Translations under genes and position numbers: made by a program
Part shown: in pieces, positions 1-7,197 of the stretch
How positions within the stretch are numbered: the first letter of the stretch is position 1
Layout of the letters: each line of letters starts with the position of its first letter
Assembly: GCA_900757235.1 (NCBI GenBank)
Contig: CAAENB010000057.1
Location: forward strand, 1 to 29,718
Length of the DNA stretch: 29,718 nucleotides
Direction of reading: 5' to 3'
Origin: an uncultured Collinsella sp.
Lineage (GTDB): Bacteria > Actinomycetota > Coriobacteriia > Coriobacteriales > Coriobacteriaceae
Notes under the pieces: generated by a model
What the model was told of the DNA's origin: nothing
The model's database searches: none
The model's input: the letters and a program-made list of their open reading frames with translations, nothing else

Positions 1-600
1 CCCGCCAATTACACCGTGCGCACCAGCGAGCTGTCTATGCAAATCTCCGACGCTGCCGACGCCCTCCGCAAGGCCGAGGAAGACATTCCGCGCGTGACCG
101 CCGATCTTGAGCATTCACTTGCCGCCGCCGAGCAGGCCGTCGAGCAGGCTCAAGCCCCTATCGCCGACGCAAAACGCGCGCACCAAGCCGTGACGACCGA
201 AGCCGATGCCGCGCGCGACGAGTTGCAGACGGCGAAGACTGCCGCCGCGACTCGTCAGCGCGAACTGCGCGAGAAGATCGCCGCGGAGGACAAGGCACGC
301 CGCGACCAGGAGCAGACCATCGCCAACGCCCAAGCAGATGCCGCACATGCACAGTCGATCATCGAACAGGCGACCGAGGTGCACGACCATCCCGAAATCA
401 CCGAATCGCTCGCCGGGGCCTTGGCACGCGACAAGGCCGAGCATACCGAGACCGAGCACGAAGTTGCCCAACTCGAGACCGCCGAAGACGACGTGCGCAA
501 GCGAACCCGCGACTCACGCGTCAAATTCACCGGAGCCATCGCCTGCGTCATCGCCGCAATCCTGGTGATCATCCTAGTCTGGCTGTTCGCAAGCAAGTAG
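1..600 (+). CDS. Coiled-coil protein with C-terminal membrane anchor (5' end missing)
   Basis: The reading frame is open from base 1, so only the last 199 residues are seen; the GTG at base 16 need not be the true start. Residues of about 15-170 are almost entirely Ala/Glu/Lys/Asp/Gln with heptad-like spacing, which indicates a long coiled coil. The last 25 residues are hydrophobic (around GAIACVIAAILVIILVWLF) and end in ASK, a typical single C-terminal membrane anchor. No catalytic motif is visible and I do not recognise the family. The N-terminal part, which lies outside the window, would decide its role. A structural or stress-related membrane protein is possible but unsupported. The gene is followed directly by a cluster of palindromic repeats. 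Confidence 0.75.
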   Translation, partial: PANYTVRTSELSMQISDAADALRKAEEDIPRVTADLEHSLAAAEQAVEQAQAPIADAKRAHQAVTTEADAARDELQTAKTAAATRQRELREKIAAEDKARRDQEQTIANAQADAAHAQSIIEQATEVHDHPEITESLAGALARDKAEHTETEHEVAQLETAEDDVRKRTRDSRVKFTGAIACVIAAILVIILVWLFASK

Positions 601-662
601 TCATTGGGGACGTTCTTAAACGACTAGTCAAACAAGAACGTCCCCAACGACTAGCCCAATGA
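601..662. repeat. Palindromic intergenic element 1
   Basis: The stem GGGGACGTTCTT (606-617) is matched perfectly by AAGAACGTCCCC (634-645). The outer arms TCATTGGG (601-608) and CCCAATGA (655-662) are also complementary. The heptamer CGACTAG occurs twice (621-627, 648-654), the first time within the palindrome GACTAGTC. It begins at the base after the upstream stop codon. It has no T-tract typical of a terminator, so a dispersed palindromic repeat is the more likely reading. Confidence 0.65.
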
Positions 663-663
663 C

Positions 664-727
664 GAGAGTGGATAATCTCCCACTTTGAGCCCCCAAGCAG
701 GCCAAAAACGGGAGATTATCCACTCTC
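664..727. repeat. Palindromic intergenic element 2 (18-bp perfect arms)
   Basis: GAGAGTGGATAATCTCCC at 664-681 is repeated exactly as its reverse complement at 710-727, separated by 28 bases. An 18-bp perfect stem without a U-tract on either strand is unlike a simple terminator. It looks like a member of a genome-wide intergenic palindrome family. Confidence 0.7.
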
Positions 728-733
728 ATTCTG

Positions 734-770
734 CAGGCACTCATTTAAGTACGTCCCCAATGAGTACCTG
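734..770. repeat. Palindromic intergenic element 3
   Basis: CAGGCACTCATT (734-745) pairs with AATGAGTACCTG (759-770), 11 of 12 positions complementary, around a 13-base loop. The loop holds ACGTCCCC, also present in element 1, so the two elements may share ancestry. Confidence 0.5.
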
Positions 771-794
771 CCGATGCTTTGGCAAAGTCAGCGA

Positions 795-892
795 AAACGC
801 CCCTAAGCGAGCAAGGTGACGTGAAAGAGGAGGGCATTGACCTTCTGGTCATGCCCGACGATTGAACGTCAGATTGCCGCTTAGGGGCGTTT
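795..892. repeat. 98-nt long hairpin element
   Basis: The outer arms at 795-809 and 878-892 (AAACGCCCCTAAGCG and its exact reverse complement) form a 15-bp perfect stem. Inside, CAAGGTGACGT (812-822) pairs with ACGTCAGATTG (866-876) at 9 of 11 positions. Inside that, GGGCATTGACC (832-842) pairs with GGTCATGCCC (847-856) with one bulged base and a TTCT loop. The two internal loops of nine bases lie opposite each other. The ordered, three-tier fold suggests either a structured RNA or a MITE-like repeat. Confidence 0.6.
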
Positions 893-905
893 GCAGCGTC
901 AACTG

Positions 906-932
906 GTTACGCGGTTCGTAGAACCGCGTAAC
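906..932 (-). terminator. Hairpin overlapping the queA stop codon
   Basis: GTTACGCGGTTC (906-917) and GAACCGCGTAAC (921-932) form a perfect 12-bp stem with a three-base loop, reaching into the queA stop codon on the minus strand. There is no T-run after it, so it is only a possible terminator or 3'-end stabiliser. Confidence 0.4.
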
Positions 933-2149
933 TAACAAATGAGCATCGCGTCGCCGAAGCTGAAGAAGCGGTAGCGCTCCTCGATGGCGGCGGCATAGGC
1001 ATCCATGATCTGGTCGCGGGTGGCAAGCGCGCTTACGAGCATCATGAGCGTGGAGCGCGGCACGTGGAAGTTCGTGATCAGCGCGTCGACCACGTGATAG
1101 GTCGAGCCGGGCATGAGGTAAAGCTGCGTCGTGGCGTTCTCGCGCGCCACGATGTCGCCGCGGCCGAGCGTGTCGGCACCGTCCTCGCGGCCTTCAAAAT
1201 AGCGCGCCGTCACAGCCGGATCGGACACCGGCGCGTCCGCGTCAAACGCACTCTCGAGCGAGCGCACCGCGGTGGTGCCGACGGCGATCACACGATGACC
1301 CTCGGCCTTCGCCTTATGCACGGCGTCGACAACCTCCTGCGACACGTGGTAGCGCTCGGTGTGCATGACGTGCTGCGTAGGGTCGTCCTCCTCCACCAAG
1401 CGGAAGGTATCGATGCCCACCTCGAGCTCGACGGCGGCAAACTTCGCGCCCTTGGCCTCGATAGCGGCCATGAGCTCGGGAGTAAAGTGCAGACCCGCCG
1501 TAGGAGCGGCAGCCGAGTGCTCCTCCTTCATGGCGTAGACGGTCTGGTACTTCTCGGGGTCGCCCTCGTAATCGGTAATGTAGGGCGGCAGCGGCACGTG
1601 GCCGGCCGCATGGATGGCCTCGTCGAGCGTGCGCGGGTCGCCGGCGGCATTGCAACCGGCCGGCTCAAAGCGCACCAGACGGCCACCACGGCTATCGGTG
1701 ACAAAGTCGATGACCTCGGCCGTCAGCACCACGGGAGCCCCCTCGGGCGCATGGGCGCCACCGGCGCGATACTCAATCTGGGCACCGGGCTTCAGGCGCT
1801 TGCCCGGCTTGACCAAGCACTCCCAAACATGGCCCAGCGGGTCAACATCCTCGCGGCGCTTGAGCAGCAGCGTCTCGACCACGCCACCCGAGCCCGATTT
1901 GCGACCGATCAGGCGGGCCGGCATCACGCGCGTCTTGTTGATGACGAGCACGTCGCCCGGCTCGATATAGTCGATGATGTCGCGGAAGATGCGGTGCTCA
2001 ACGGTGCCGCCATGCTCCAGCGGCGTTCCCGCCTGGGAGCCCTTGCGATCCACCACCAGCAGGCGGCAGGAGTCACGCGGCTCGGCAGGAGCCTGGGCAA
2101 TCAGTTCCTCAGGAAGGTTATAGTCAAAATCATCGGTACGCATAGACAC
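932..2149 (-). CDS. queA: S-adenosylmethionine:tRNA ribosyltransferase-isomerase QueA
   Basis: QueA transfers and isomerises the ribosyl part of SAM onto preQ1 at tRNA position 34, giving epoxyqueuosine. The 405-residue protein has the family's N-terminal signature (FDYNLPEELIAQAP, followed by RDSCRLLVVDR), the early VLVINKTRVMPARL block, PTAGLHFTPEL near the middle and TNFHVPRSTLMMLVSAL near the C-terminus. Length is slightly above the usual 340-360 because of short insertions. The chosen start is GTG at 2149, eight bases after AGGAG; an in-frame ATG lies two codons later. It is the last gene of a minus-strand run behind queH, 64 bases away, which performs the next step of the same pathway. 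Confidence 0.95.
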   Translation of the reverse strand: MSMRTDDFDYNLPEELIAQAPAEPRDSCRLLVVDRKGSQAGTPLEHGGTVEHRIFRDIIDYIEPGDVLVINKTRVMPARLIGRKSGSGGVVETLLLKRREDVDPLGHVWECLVKPGKRLKPGAQIEYRAGGAHAPEGAPVVLTAEVIDFVTDSRGGRLVRFEPAGCNAAGDPRTLDEAIHAAGHVPLPPYITDYEGDPEKYQTVYAMKEEHSAAAPTAGLHFTPELMAAIEAKGAKFAAVELEVGIDTFRLVEEDDPTQHVMHTERYHVSQEVVDAVHKAKAEGHRVIAVGTTAVRSLESAFDADAPVSDPAVTARYFEGREDGADTLGRGDIVARENATTQLYLMPGSTYHVVDALITNFHVPRSTLMMLVSALATRDQIMDAYAAAIEERYRFFSFGDAMLIC

Positions 2150-2213
2150 GTCGGATTCTCCTTATATAGCTAAAGTCCGCTCTACATCCTAGCAGGCTGA
2201 CAGCCTAAAAGAA

Positions 2214-2789
2214 CTACTTTTTGGACGCTTTGCGCTCGTCGCGGATGCGGGCGCGGTCCATGGCCGCCTCAACGGCCGAAAAGCGGCAGCCACAGTAGTT
2301 CTGCCGATACATGCCCAGCTCGCGCGAACGACGCGTGGCCTCGAGATAATACGGGCGAAAATCGCGAATCACCGGGGTGAGCCCGCGGGCGGCGGCCAAG
2401 CGCTCAAGCACATCATTACACGTGTCGAACAGCTGATACGGCGAGACGGCGAGCGTCGTACCCACATATTCAAACCCGCGCTCCTGGGCAACGCGGCATG
2501 CCTCGGCCAAGCGCAAGGCATAGCACACGCGACAGCGACGGGGACGATCGGCACCCAACGGGGCCACGCCGGTCTCCCAGCGTTCGCGGTCCTCCCCGGC
2601 CTCGATGAGCTCGATGTCGCCGTCGGCACACCACCGGCGCAGCTCGTCCAAACGACGCTGCCATTCATCGCGCGGTTGAATATTGGGATTGGTCCAGCAA
2701 ATCGTGGGCTCAAACCCCTCCTCGCGCAGCAGGCGAACCGGCTCAAGCGAGCATGGTGCACAGCACGCATGCAGCAACAACGACTTCAT
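2214..2789 (-). CDS. queH: Epoxyqueuosine reductase QueH (cobalamin-independent type)
   Basis: QueH reduces epoxyqueuosine to queuosine in tRNA, the last step of the pathway, using iron-sulfur chemistry instead of the cobalamin used by QueG. The 191-residue product opens with MKSLLLHACCAPCS, the conserved paired cysteines. It continues with CRVCYALR near the middle and NYCGC near the C-terminus, which together match the DUF208/QueH cysteine pattern. I chose the ATG at 2789 because GAGGAG lies six bases upstream and the cysteine motif usually sits at the extreme N-terminus; an open frame to 2846 would overlap the upstream gene. It starts 10 bases after the DUF3267 gene ends and precedes queA, so the three are probably cotranscribed. 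Confidence 0.93.
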   Translation of the reverse strand: MKSLLLHACCAPCSLEPVRLLREEGFEPTICWTNPNIQPRDEWQRRLDELRRWCADGDIELIEAGEDRERWETGVAPLGADRPRRCRVCYALRLAEACRVAQERGFEYVGTTLAVSPYQLFDTCNDVLERLAAARGLTPVIRDFRPYYLEATRRSRELGMYRQNYCGCRFSAVEAAMDRARIRDERKASKK

Positions 2790-2799
2790 CGACATCTCC

Positions 2800-3366
2800 T
2801 CACCCAAAAAAGCGCACGCCAAAAGACGTATCCTCGCAGGCGACAATGCGGCGGTCGCGCAAAATGGTCCACACGTAATACCAGTCGCCTACACAGCCCG
2901 ACAAATGCAAGCCGGCCGCCAGATAGCACAGCAGCGGATAGCCCGAAAACGCAAACCCCAGGGCAAACGCTGTCGTCACAACAACCGTCGGCGCCAGGCA
3001 AATGGCCATGTACCGCCGACGCGAATACACGACGCCCTCGGCGCAGGCATAGATCATCGCCGTCTCACGATTCGCGCCAAAGGTCACATGCGCGCCCGCA
3101 GGCGCCAGCAGCTTAAAAAACACACCGTGCACCAGCTCGTGCACGGCAAACGACGCCATTGAGACCGCAGCCAAGCCGACTATCCAGCCCAAGACCGCCG
3201 TCCAGCCGCCCGCGTCAGCCGCATCCAAGTCTGCAGGCCCGCCCAGCAGCATAAACACCGGCACCAGGCACACGGCAAACACGCCGACTACGACCATCCC
3301 CCACACAAAGCAGGCGTGCAGAAAATCCTCGTCCTCAAACGCATGTATGTTGGAAATCTCATTCAT
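2800..3366 (-). CDS. DUF3267 family putative membrane zinc metalloprotease
   Basis: This 188-residue protein has two hydrophobic stretches near the N-terminus (about residues 18-42 and 53-72), then HELVHG, an HExxH-type zinc site placed inside a membrane region. Further hydrophobic stretches follow, with GCVGDWYY near residue 160, where this family has its conserved GD motif. That order is typical of DUF3267 putative zincin peptidases. The substrate is unknown. The ATG at 3366 has no clear Shine-Dalgarno sequence. A TATCCT about eight bases upstream could be a -10 element, so the message may be leaderless. It is the first gene of the run with queH and queA, but nothing in its sequence links it to tRNA modification. 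Confidence 0.75.
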   Translation of the reverse strand: MNEISNIHAFEDEDFLHACFVWGMVVVGVFAVCLVPVFMLLGGPADLDAADAGGWTAVLGWIVGLAAVSMASFAVHELVHGVFFKLLAPAGAHVTFGANRETAMIYACAEGVVYSRRRYMAICLAPTVVVTTAFALGFAFSGYPLLCYLAAGLHLSGCVGDWYYVWTILRDRRIVACEDTSFGVRFFG

Positions 3367-3408
3367 AGCATCTTAGGATAGCGCCCCTGCCACGTACCCG
3401 TCCGCATG

Positions 3409-3417
3409 TGCGATAAT
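3409..3417 (+). promoter_or_regulatory. Possible extended -10 element upstream of the MetRS-like gene
   Basis: TGCGATAAT fits an extended -10 (TGn followed by a TATAAT-like hexamer), about 80 bases before the start codon. The same string occurs upstream of the DegV gene on the other strand. No good -35 box is visible. Confidence 0.35.
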
Positions 3418-3498
3418 GTCGAACGATATGCACGAATTGACCACCGCGCCGCCGAACCCCGTGCCCGGCTGCGCTCTTACAATATGCGAAGGAGTCCC

Positions 3499-5649
3499 AT
3501 GGCATCCAAATACTCCATGAACGACCGTCCCAGCTGGCCTCGCCGCGCCATCGTTACCGCCGGCGAGCCCTACGGCAACAAGGGTCTGCACTTTGGCCAC
3601 GTCGGCGGCGTCTTTGTCCCGGCCGACTTCTTCGCCCGCTTCCTGCGCGACCGCCTGGGCCGCGAAAACGTCATCTTCACCTCGGGCACCGACTGCTACG
3701 GTTCGCCCATCATGGAGAGCTACCGCAAGCTCAAGGAGAACGAGGGCTACGACAAGTCCATCGGCGAGTATGTCGAGTCCAATCACTCCCGCCAGGCCGC
3801 GACCCTCAACAACTACAACATCAGCTGCGACATCTACGGCGGCTCGGGCCTTGAGCCGGCGGCCCAGATCCACAACGAGGTGACTGCCGAGATTATCGAG
3901 CGCCTGCACGAGCAGGGCACCATCTCCAAGCGCTCCACGCTGCAGTTCTACGATGCCAAGGCCGGCACGTTCCTCAACGGCCGCCAGGTCATCGGCCGCT
4001 GCCCCATCCAGGGCTGCAAGTCCGAGAAGGCTTATGCCGACGAGTGCGATCTGGGCCACCAGTTTGAGCCCGAGGAGCTCATCGCGCCCAAGAGCCAGCT
4101 CACCGGCGAGGTGCCCGAGCTGCGCCCGGTCGACAATCTCTACTTTGACCTGCCGGCCTACCTCGACTTTATGAAGACCTACACCGCCAAGCTCGCCCAG
4201 AACCCGCAGGTTCGCTCCGTGGTCTCCAAGACCATGGAGGAGTGGCTGCTGCCGGCTCAGCTCTACATCCAGAACAAGTTCCGCGAGGCCTTCGATGCCG
4301 TCGAGGACCAGCTCCCCGAGCACACCGTGCTGGAGCCCGAGGGCAACAAGAGCAGCTTTACCGTCACCTTCCCCAGCTGGAAGGAGCGCGACGACGCCCA
4401 CGCGGTGCTCGCCAACGGTGGCGTGCGCTTCCGCAGCGGCAAGGCACTCGTGCCCTTCCGCATCACCGGCAACATCGACTGGGGCGTTCCGGTGCCCGAG
4501 GTCGATGGCGTCTCCGACGTCACCTGCTGGTGCTGGCCCGAGAGCCTGTGGGCGCCCATCAGCTATACGCGTACCGTGCTCGCGCGCGATGCCAAAGCAG
4601 CCGGCGTGACCGAGGGCGTCGCCGCCCAGGATGCCGCCCTCATGGGCGAGCCCGCTGCCGACTCCACGCAGGTCCCCGCGCCCACCTACCAGCACAGCTC
4701 GCTCGACTGGCGCGACTGGTGGTGCTCGGACGACGCTCAGATTTACCAGTTCATCGGTCAGGACAACATCTATTTCTACTGCATCGCGCAGACCGCCATG
4801 TGGGAGGCCCTGGGCTGGGACCTCACGCAGAGCACCGTCAGCGCCTGCTACCACCTGCTCTACATGGGCAAAAAGGCCAGCTCGTCCTCGCAGACGCCTC
4901 CCCCGCCGGCAGACGACCTGCTCAACCACTACACCTGCGAGCAGATGCGTGCGCACTGGCTGTCGCTCGGCCTGTCCGAGAAGCCGGTAAGCTTTAGCCC
5001 CAAGGCATACGACACGCGTGTGACCGGCAAGGACAAGGACGGCAACGAGGTACGCGCCTGCGACGACAAGCGCGTTATCGACCCGGCCCTTAAGGAGAGC
5101 GCGCTGCTGACCGGCGTCTTCAACCGCCTGGCCCGCAGCTGCTTCTACGGCGTCGCCGTCAAGGAAGGCGACGAGAGCCCCTACCGCAACGGCTGCATCC
5201 CCGCCGGTGCCGCTTCTGACAGCGTGGTCGAAGCCGCCCAGCAGGCAGCCCTCGCCTTTGAGCAGGCCATGTACAAGTTCGAGACGCACCGCGCGCTTGC
5301 CGTGTGCGACGACTACCTGCGCGCCGCCAACAAGCGCTGGAGCGACGCCTCCAAGGCCGCCAACAAGCTCGAGGGCGAGCCGGCCAATGCCGCGATGACG
5401 CAGGCCCTTGTCGACGCCTTTACCGAGCTGCGCGTGGCGACCGTCCTGATGCACGGTATTGTGCCGGCCGGCTGCGAGCTCATCTGCGAGTACTTCGACG
5501 TCGACCCGGTCGCTTTCTTTAGCTGGGATAACATCTTTGCCTCCACGGACGAGTTCGTGGAGATCCTGGGCGAGAAGCCCGGCGAGCACCGCGTGAAGCC
5601 GCTGCCCCCGCGCTTCGACTTCTTTAGCAAGCACGAGAGCCAGTACTAA
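3499..5649 (+). CDS. Methionyl-tRNA-synthetase-like class I tRNA ligase
   Basis: The 716-residue protein has a class I synthetase fold of the MetRS type. The HIGH box is HFGH at residues 31-34 after GEPYGNKGL, TSGTDCYGSP follows at about 61-70, and a zinc-knuckle-like segment lies at about 168-188 (CPIQGC, then CDLGH). RITGNIDWGVPVPE (321-334) and GQDNIYFY (420-427) match the MetRS catalytic core. The KMSKS loop position reads KKASSSS (458-464), keeping only part of the motif, followed by a proline run. A stretch at about 262-320 has no counterpart I recognise in standard MetRS. GAAGGAG lies four bases before the ATG at 3499, which decides that start over earlier in-frame codons. It may be a divergent working MetRS or a paralogue with another role; whether a standard metG exists elsewhere cannot be seen. 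Confidence 0.85.
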   Translation: MASKYSMNDRPSWPRRAIVTAGEPYGNKGLHFGHVGGVFVPADFFARFLRDRLGRENVIFTSGTDCYGSPIMESYRKLKENEGYDKSIGEYVESNHSRQAATLNNYNISCDIYGGSGLEPAAQIHNEVTAEIIERLHEQGTISKRSTLQFYDAKAGTFLNGRQVIGRCPIQGCKSEKAYADECDLGHQFEPEELIAPKSQLTGEVPELRPVDNLYFDLPAYLDFMKTYTAKLAQNPQVRSVVSKTMEEWLLPAQLYIQNKFREAFDAVEDQLPEHTVLEPEGNKSSFTVTFPSWKERDDAHAVLANGGVRFRSGKALVPFRITGNIDWGVPVPEVDGVSDVTCWCWPESLWAPISYTRTVLARDAKAAGVTEGVAAQDAALMGEPAADSTQVPAPTYQHSSLDWRDWWCSDDAQIYQFIGQDNIYFYCIAQTAMWEALGWDLTQSTVSACYHLLYMGKKASSSSQTPPPPADDLLNHYTCEQMRAHWLSLGLSEKPVSFSPKAYDTRVTGKDKDGNEVRACDDKRVIDPALKESALLTGVFNRLARSCFYGVAVKEGDESPYRNGCIPAGAASDSVVEAAQQAALAFEQAMYKFETHRALAVCDDYLRAANKRWSDASKAANKLEGEPANAAMTQALVDAFTELRVATVLMHGIVPAGCELICEYFDVDPVAFFSWDNIFASTDEFVEILGEKPGEHRVKPLPPRFDFFSKHESQY

Positions 5650-5651
5650 AG

Positions 5652-5669
5652 CACGCCAGCAGCGGCGTG
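5652..5669 (+). other. Short hairpin between the MetRS-like gene and the rRNA methyltransferase gene
   Basis: CACGCC and GGCGTG form a six-bp stem around a six-base loop just after the stop codon. With no T-tract it is a weak terminator at best, so the two genes may be partly cotranscribed. Confidence 0.3.
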
Positions 5670-5708
5670 TCCGGAAAGTAGTCAATTTGGGATGGGAAGG
5701 AAAGACGG

Positions 5709-6812
5709 ATGTCCAAGCCGCGTCGTCGTAAGCAAAAAAAGCCGGTTAAGCCCGAGCCCAAGCTTAGGCAGTTTGCTGCTACTGAGCTTTCCGACCAGCT
5801 TGCCGCCCTTCCCTGCGCTGCCGACCTGCCACGCTTTATGGTCGACACGGTCGCCGGCGCCTATGCGCCCGCCGATGCCGAGCTCATGATCGAGGGCTTC
5901 GGCGCCGCGGCCACACGCCCGGTCACACTGCGCGCCAACACGCTCAGGGCGACCGCCGAGGACATCGCTGCGGCGCTCGATGCCGCCGGCATCGCCCACA
6001 ACCCCGTCGCCTGGTACCCAGACGCCTTTATCCTGCCCGAGGCCCAGGTTTCCGATCTGTGGGACCTCGACATCTACCGCGACGGCAAGATCTACCTGCA
6101 GAGCTTGTCGTCCATGATGCCGCCGCTGGTCCTGGGCGCACAGGCAGGTGAGGACATCCTGGACATGTGCGCAGCCCCTGGCGGCAAGACGACGCAGATC
6201 GCCGCCCTCACGCAGGGGCAGGCGCACCTTACCGCCTGCGAGATGAGCATTCCCCGCGCCGAGAAGCTCGAAGCCAACCTCCACCGCCAAGGCGCAAAAA
6301 ACGTGCCCGTCATGCGCACCGACGCACGCGAGCTCGACGAGTTCTTCCGCTTTGACCGCATCCTGCTCGACGCTCCCTGCACCGGCACGGGCACCGTCAT
6401 CAGCGGCAACGAGAAAAGTCTGCGCGGCCTGACCGAGCAGCTGCTCGTCAAATGCGCCCGCTCGCAGCGTGCGCTTCTGGACCGCGCCATGGGAGCCCTC
6501 AAACCGGGCGGCACGCTCGTCTATTCGACTTGTTCGATCTTGCCGCAGGAAAACGAGGACGCCCTGCAAGAAGCCCTCGACAAGCATATGGACTGCGAGC
6601 TCATCCCCCTCGACGGCACGCCAAGCGAAAGTGAGGCACGCCGTGCCCAGGAAGCTGGTGAGGAGCCGCGCATCGAGTCCAACGCCCTGACCGAGGCCAT
6701 TGCCGCGGGTCAGGTATCGGCCATCGCCAACGGCCTGCCCGGCACGCTCACCATTCCGCCCAGCCGCGAATTTGAGGGCTTCTACATTGCCCTGATCCGA
6801 AAACGCAGCTAG
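5709..6812 (+). CDS. RsmB/RsmF family (NOL1/NOP2/Sun) rRNA 5-methylcytosine methyltransferase
   Basis: The enzyme methylates carbon 5 of a cytosine in ribosomal RNA using SAM. The 367 residues begin with a basic tail (SKPRRRKQKK), then an N-terminal substrate-recognition region (about 30-120). The Rossmann methyltransferase domain carries DMCAAPGGKT for SAM binding at 152-161 and DAPCTGTG at 221-228. STCS at 273-276 holds the second catalytic cysteine. Both catalytic cysteines (224 and 275) are present. The C-terminus lacks the longer PUA-like extension of E. coli RsmF. The target cytosine cannot be told from sequence, so I give no gene symbol. AAGGAA lies before the ATG. It follows the MetRS-like gene by 59 bases and converges on a small minus-strand gene. 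Confidence 0.9.
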   Translation: MSKPRRRKQKKPVKPEPKLRQFAATELSDQLAALPCAADLPRFMVDTVAGAYAPADAELMIEGFGAAATRPVTLRANTLRATAEDIAAALDAAGIAHNPVAWYPDAFILPEAQVSDLWDLDIYRDGKIYLQSLSSMMPPLVLGAQAGEDILDMCAAPGGKTTQIAALTQGQAHLTACEMSIPRAEKLEANLHRQGAKNVPVMRTDARELDEFFRFDRILLDAPCTGTGTVISGNEKSLRGLTEQLLVKCARSQRALLDRAMGALKPGGTLVYSTCSILPQENEDALQEALDKHMDCELIPLDGTPSESEARRAQEAGEEPRIESNALTEAIAAGQVSAIANGLPGTLTIPPSREFEGFYIALIRKRS

Positions 6813-6850
6813 CGCACGGATCCAAAACTCAACAAGCTATCTCCGTGCGC
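6812..6850. terminator. Hairpin between convergent genes
   Basis: GCGCACGGA (6812-6820) and TCCGTGCGC (6842-6850) form a nine-bp perfect stem with a 21-base loop. It sits across the end of the methyltransferase gene and the end of the minus-strand microprotein gene. No T-run follows, so it is only a candidate terminator for the converging transcripts. Confidence 0.35.
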
Positions 6851-7007
6851 GTTTGCCCTGCTGGTCGCGATGCTGTTTAAGCATCGTGCGCTCCTTGCGT
6901 TCGGCCCTTTTGCCCTTAATGGCCGTGACCACAAAGTAGATGACCGCGGCGGCTACGATTGCGCCCACGCATAGGCCAATCGAGCCCAACATTGCCGAAA
7001 ATTCCAT
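6837..7007 (-). CDS. 56-residue single-pass membrane microprotein
   Basis: On the minus strand an ATG at 7007 opens a frame of 56 codons ending in TAG at 6837. AGAGG lies about nine bases upstream of the start. Residues of about 7-30 are hydrophobic (LGSIGLCVGAIVAAAVIYFVV) and form one membrane helix. The remaining 26 residues are strongly basic (GKRAERKERTMLKQHRDQQ, then KRARR), which would face the cytoplasm by the positive-inside rule. I do not recognise a family. The composition, ribosome binding site and position filling a gap between convergent genes support a real gene. It is too short for a functional call. Confidence 0.65.
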   Translation of the reverse strand: MEFSAMLGSIGLCVGAIVAAAVIYFVVTAIKGKRAERKERTMLKQHRDQQGKRARR

Positions 7008-7155
7008 ACCGCGTCACCTCTCTTTTAAACGGGACTTTCAAGATAGCACCTCGATCACCGCCACCACAGCTCCTTCACGTTCGCCGCCCTTCGGTCTAAC
7101 GGAGGACGCGGCGGGGAAAAATCAACTCGTCAAACGATTTAGCAAGCACAACGCT

Positions 7156-7172
7156 GCCGGCACCCTGCCGGC
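7156..7172. other. Small GC-rich hairpin upstream of the TIM-barrel gene
   Basis: GCCGGC (7156-7161) pairs with GCCGGC (7167-7172) around ACCCT, ahead of a TAGAAT that could be the -10 box (7183-7188). The rest of the 190-base gap between the microprotein and the next gene shows nothing else I can name. Confidence 0.3.
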
Positions 7173-7197
7173 CGTCATCACATAGAATCGAGCCTCC

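Noticed and set aside
601..932. Possible CRISPR array
   Set aside because: The repeats are palindromes of different sequence, without equal spacing or unique spacers.
1257..1273. GC-rich strings in queA resembling restriction or regulatory sites
   Set aside because: They are explained by codon use and show no symmetry beyond chance.
1064..2173. 369-codon plus-strand frame opposite queA
   Set aside because: Antisense shadow of a clearly identified gene, with no domain signature.
2790..2846. Longer N-terminus for QueH
   Set aside because: It would overlap the upstream gene, and the Shine-Dalgarno site fits only the later ATG.
3373..5685. 770-codon open frame on the minus strand opposite the MetRS-like gene
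   Set aside because: It has no recognisable domain and mirrors the GC-rich third positions of the plus-strand gene, whose motifs are clear.
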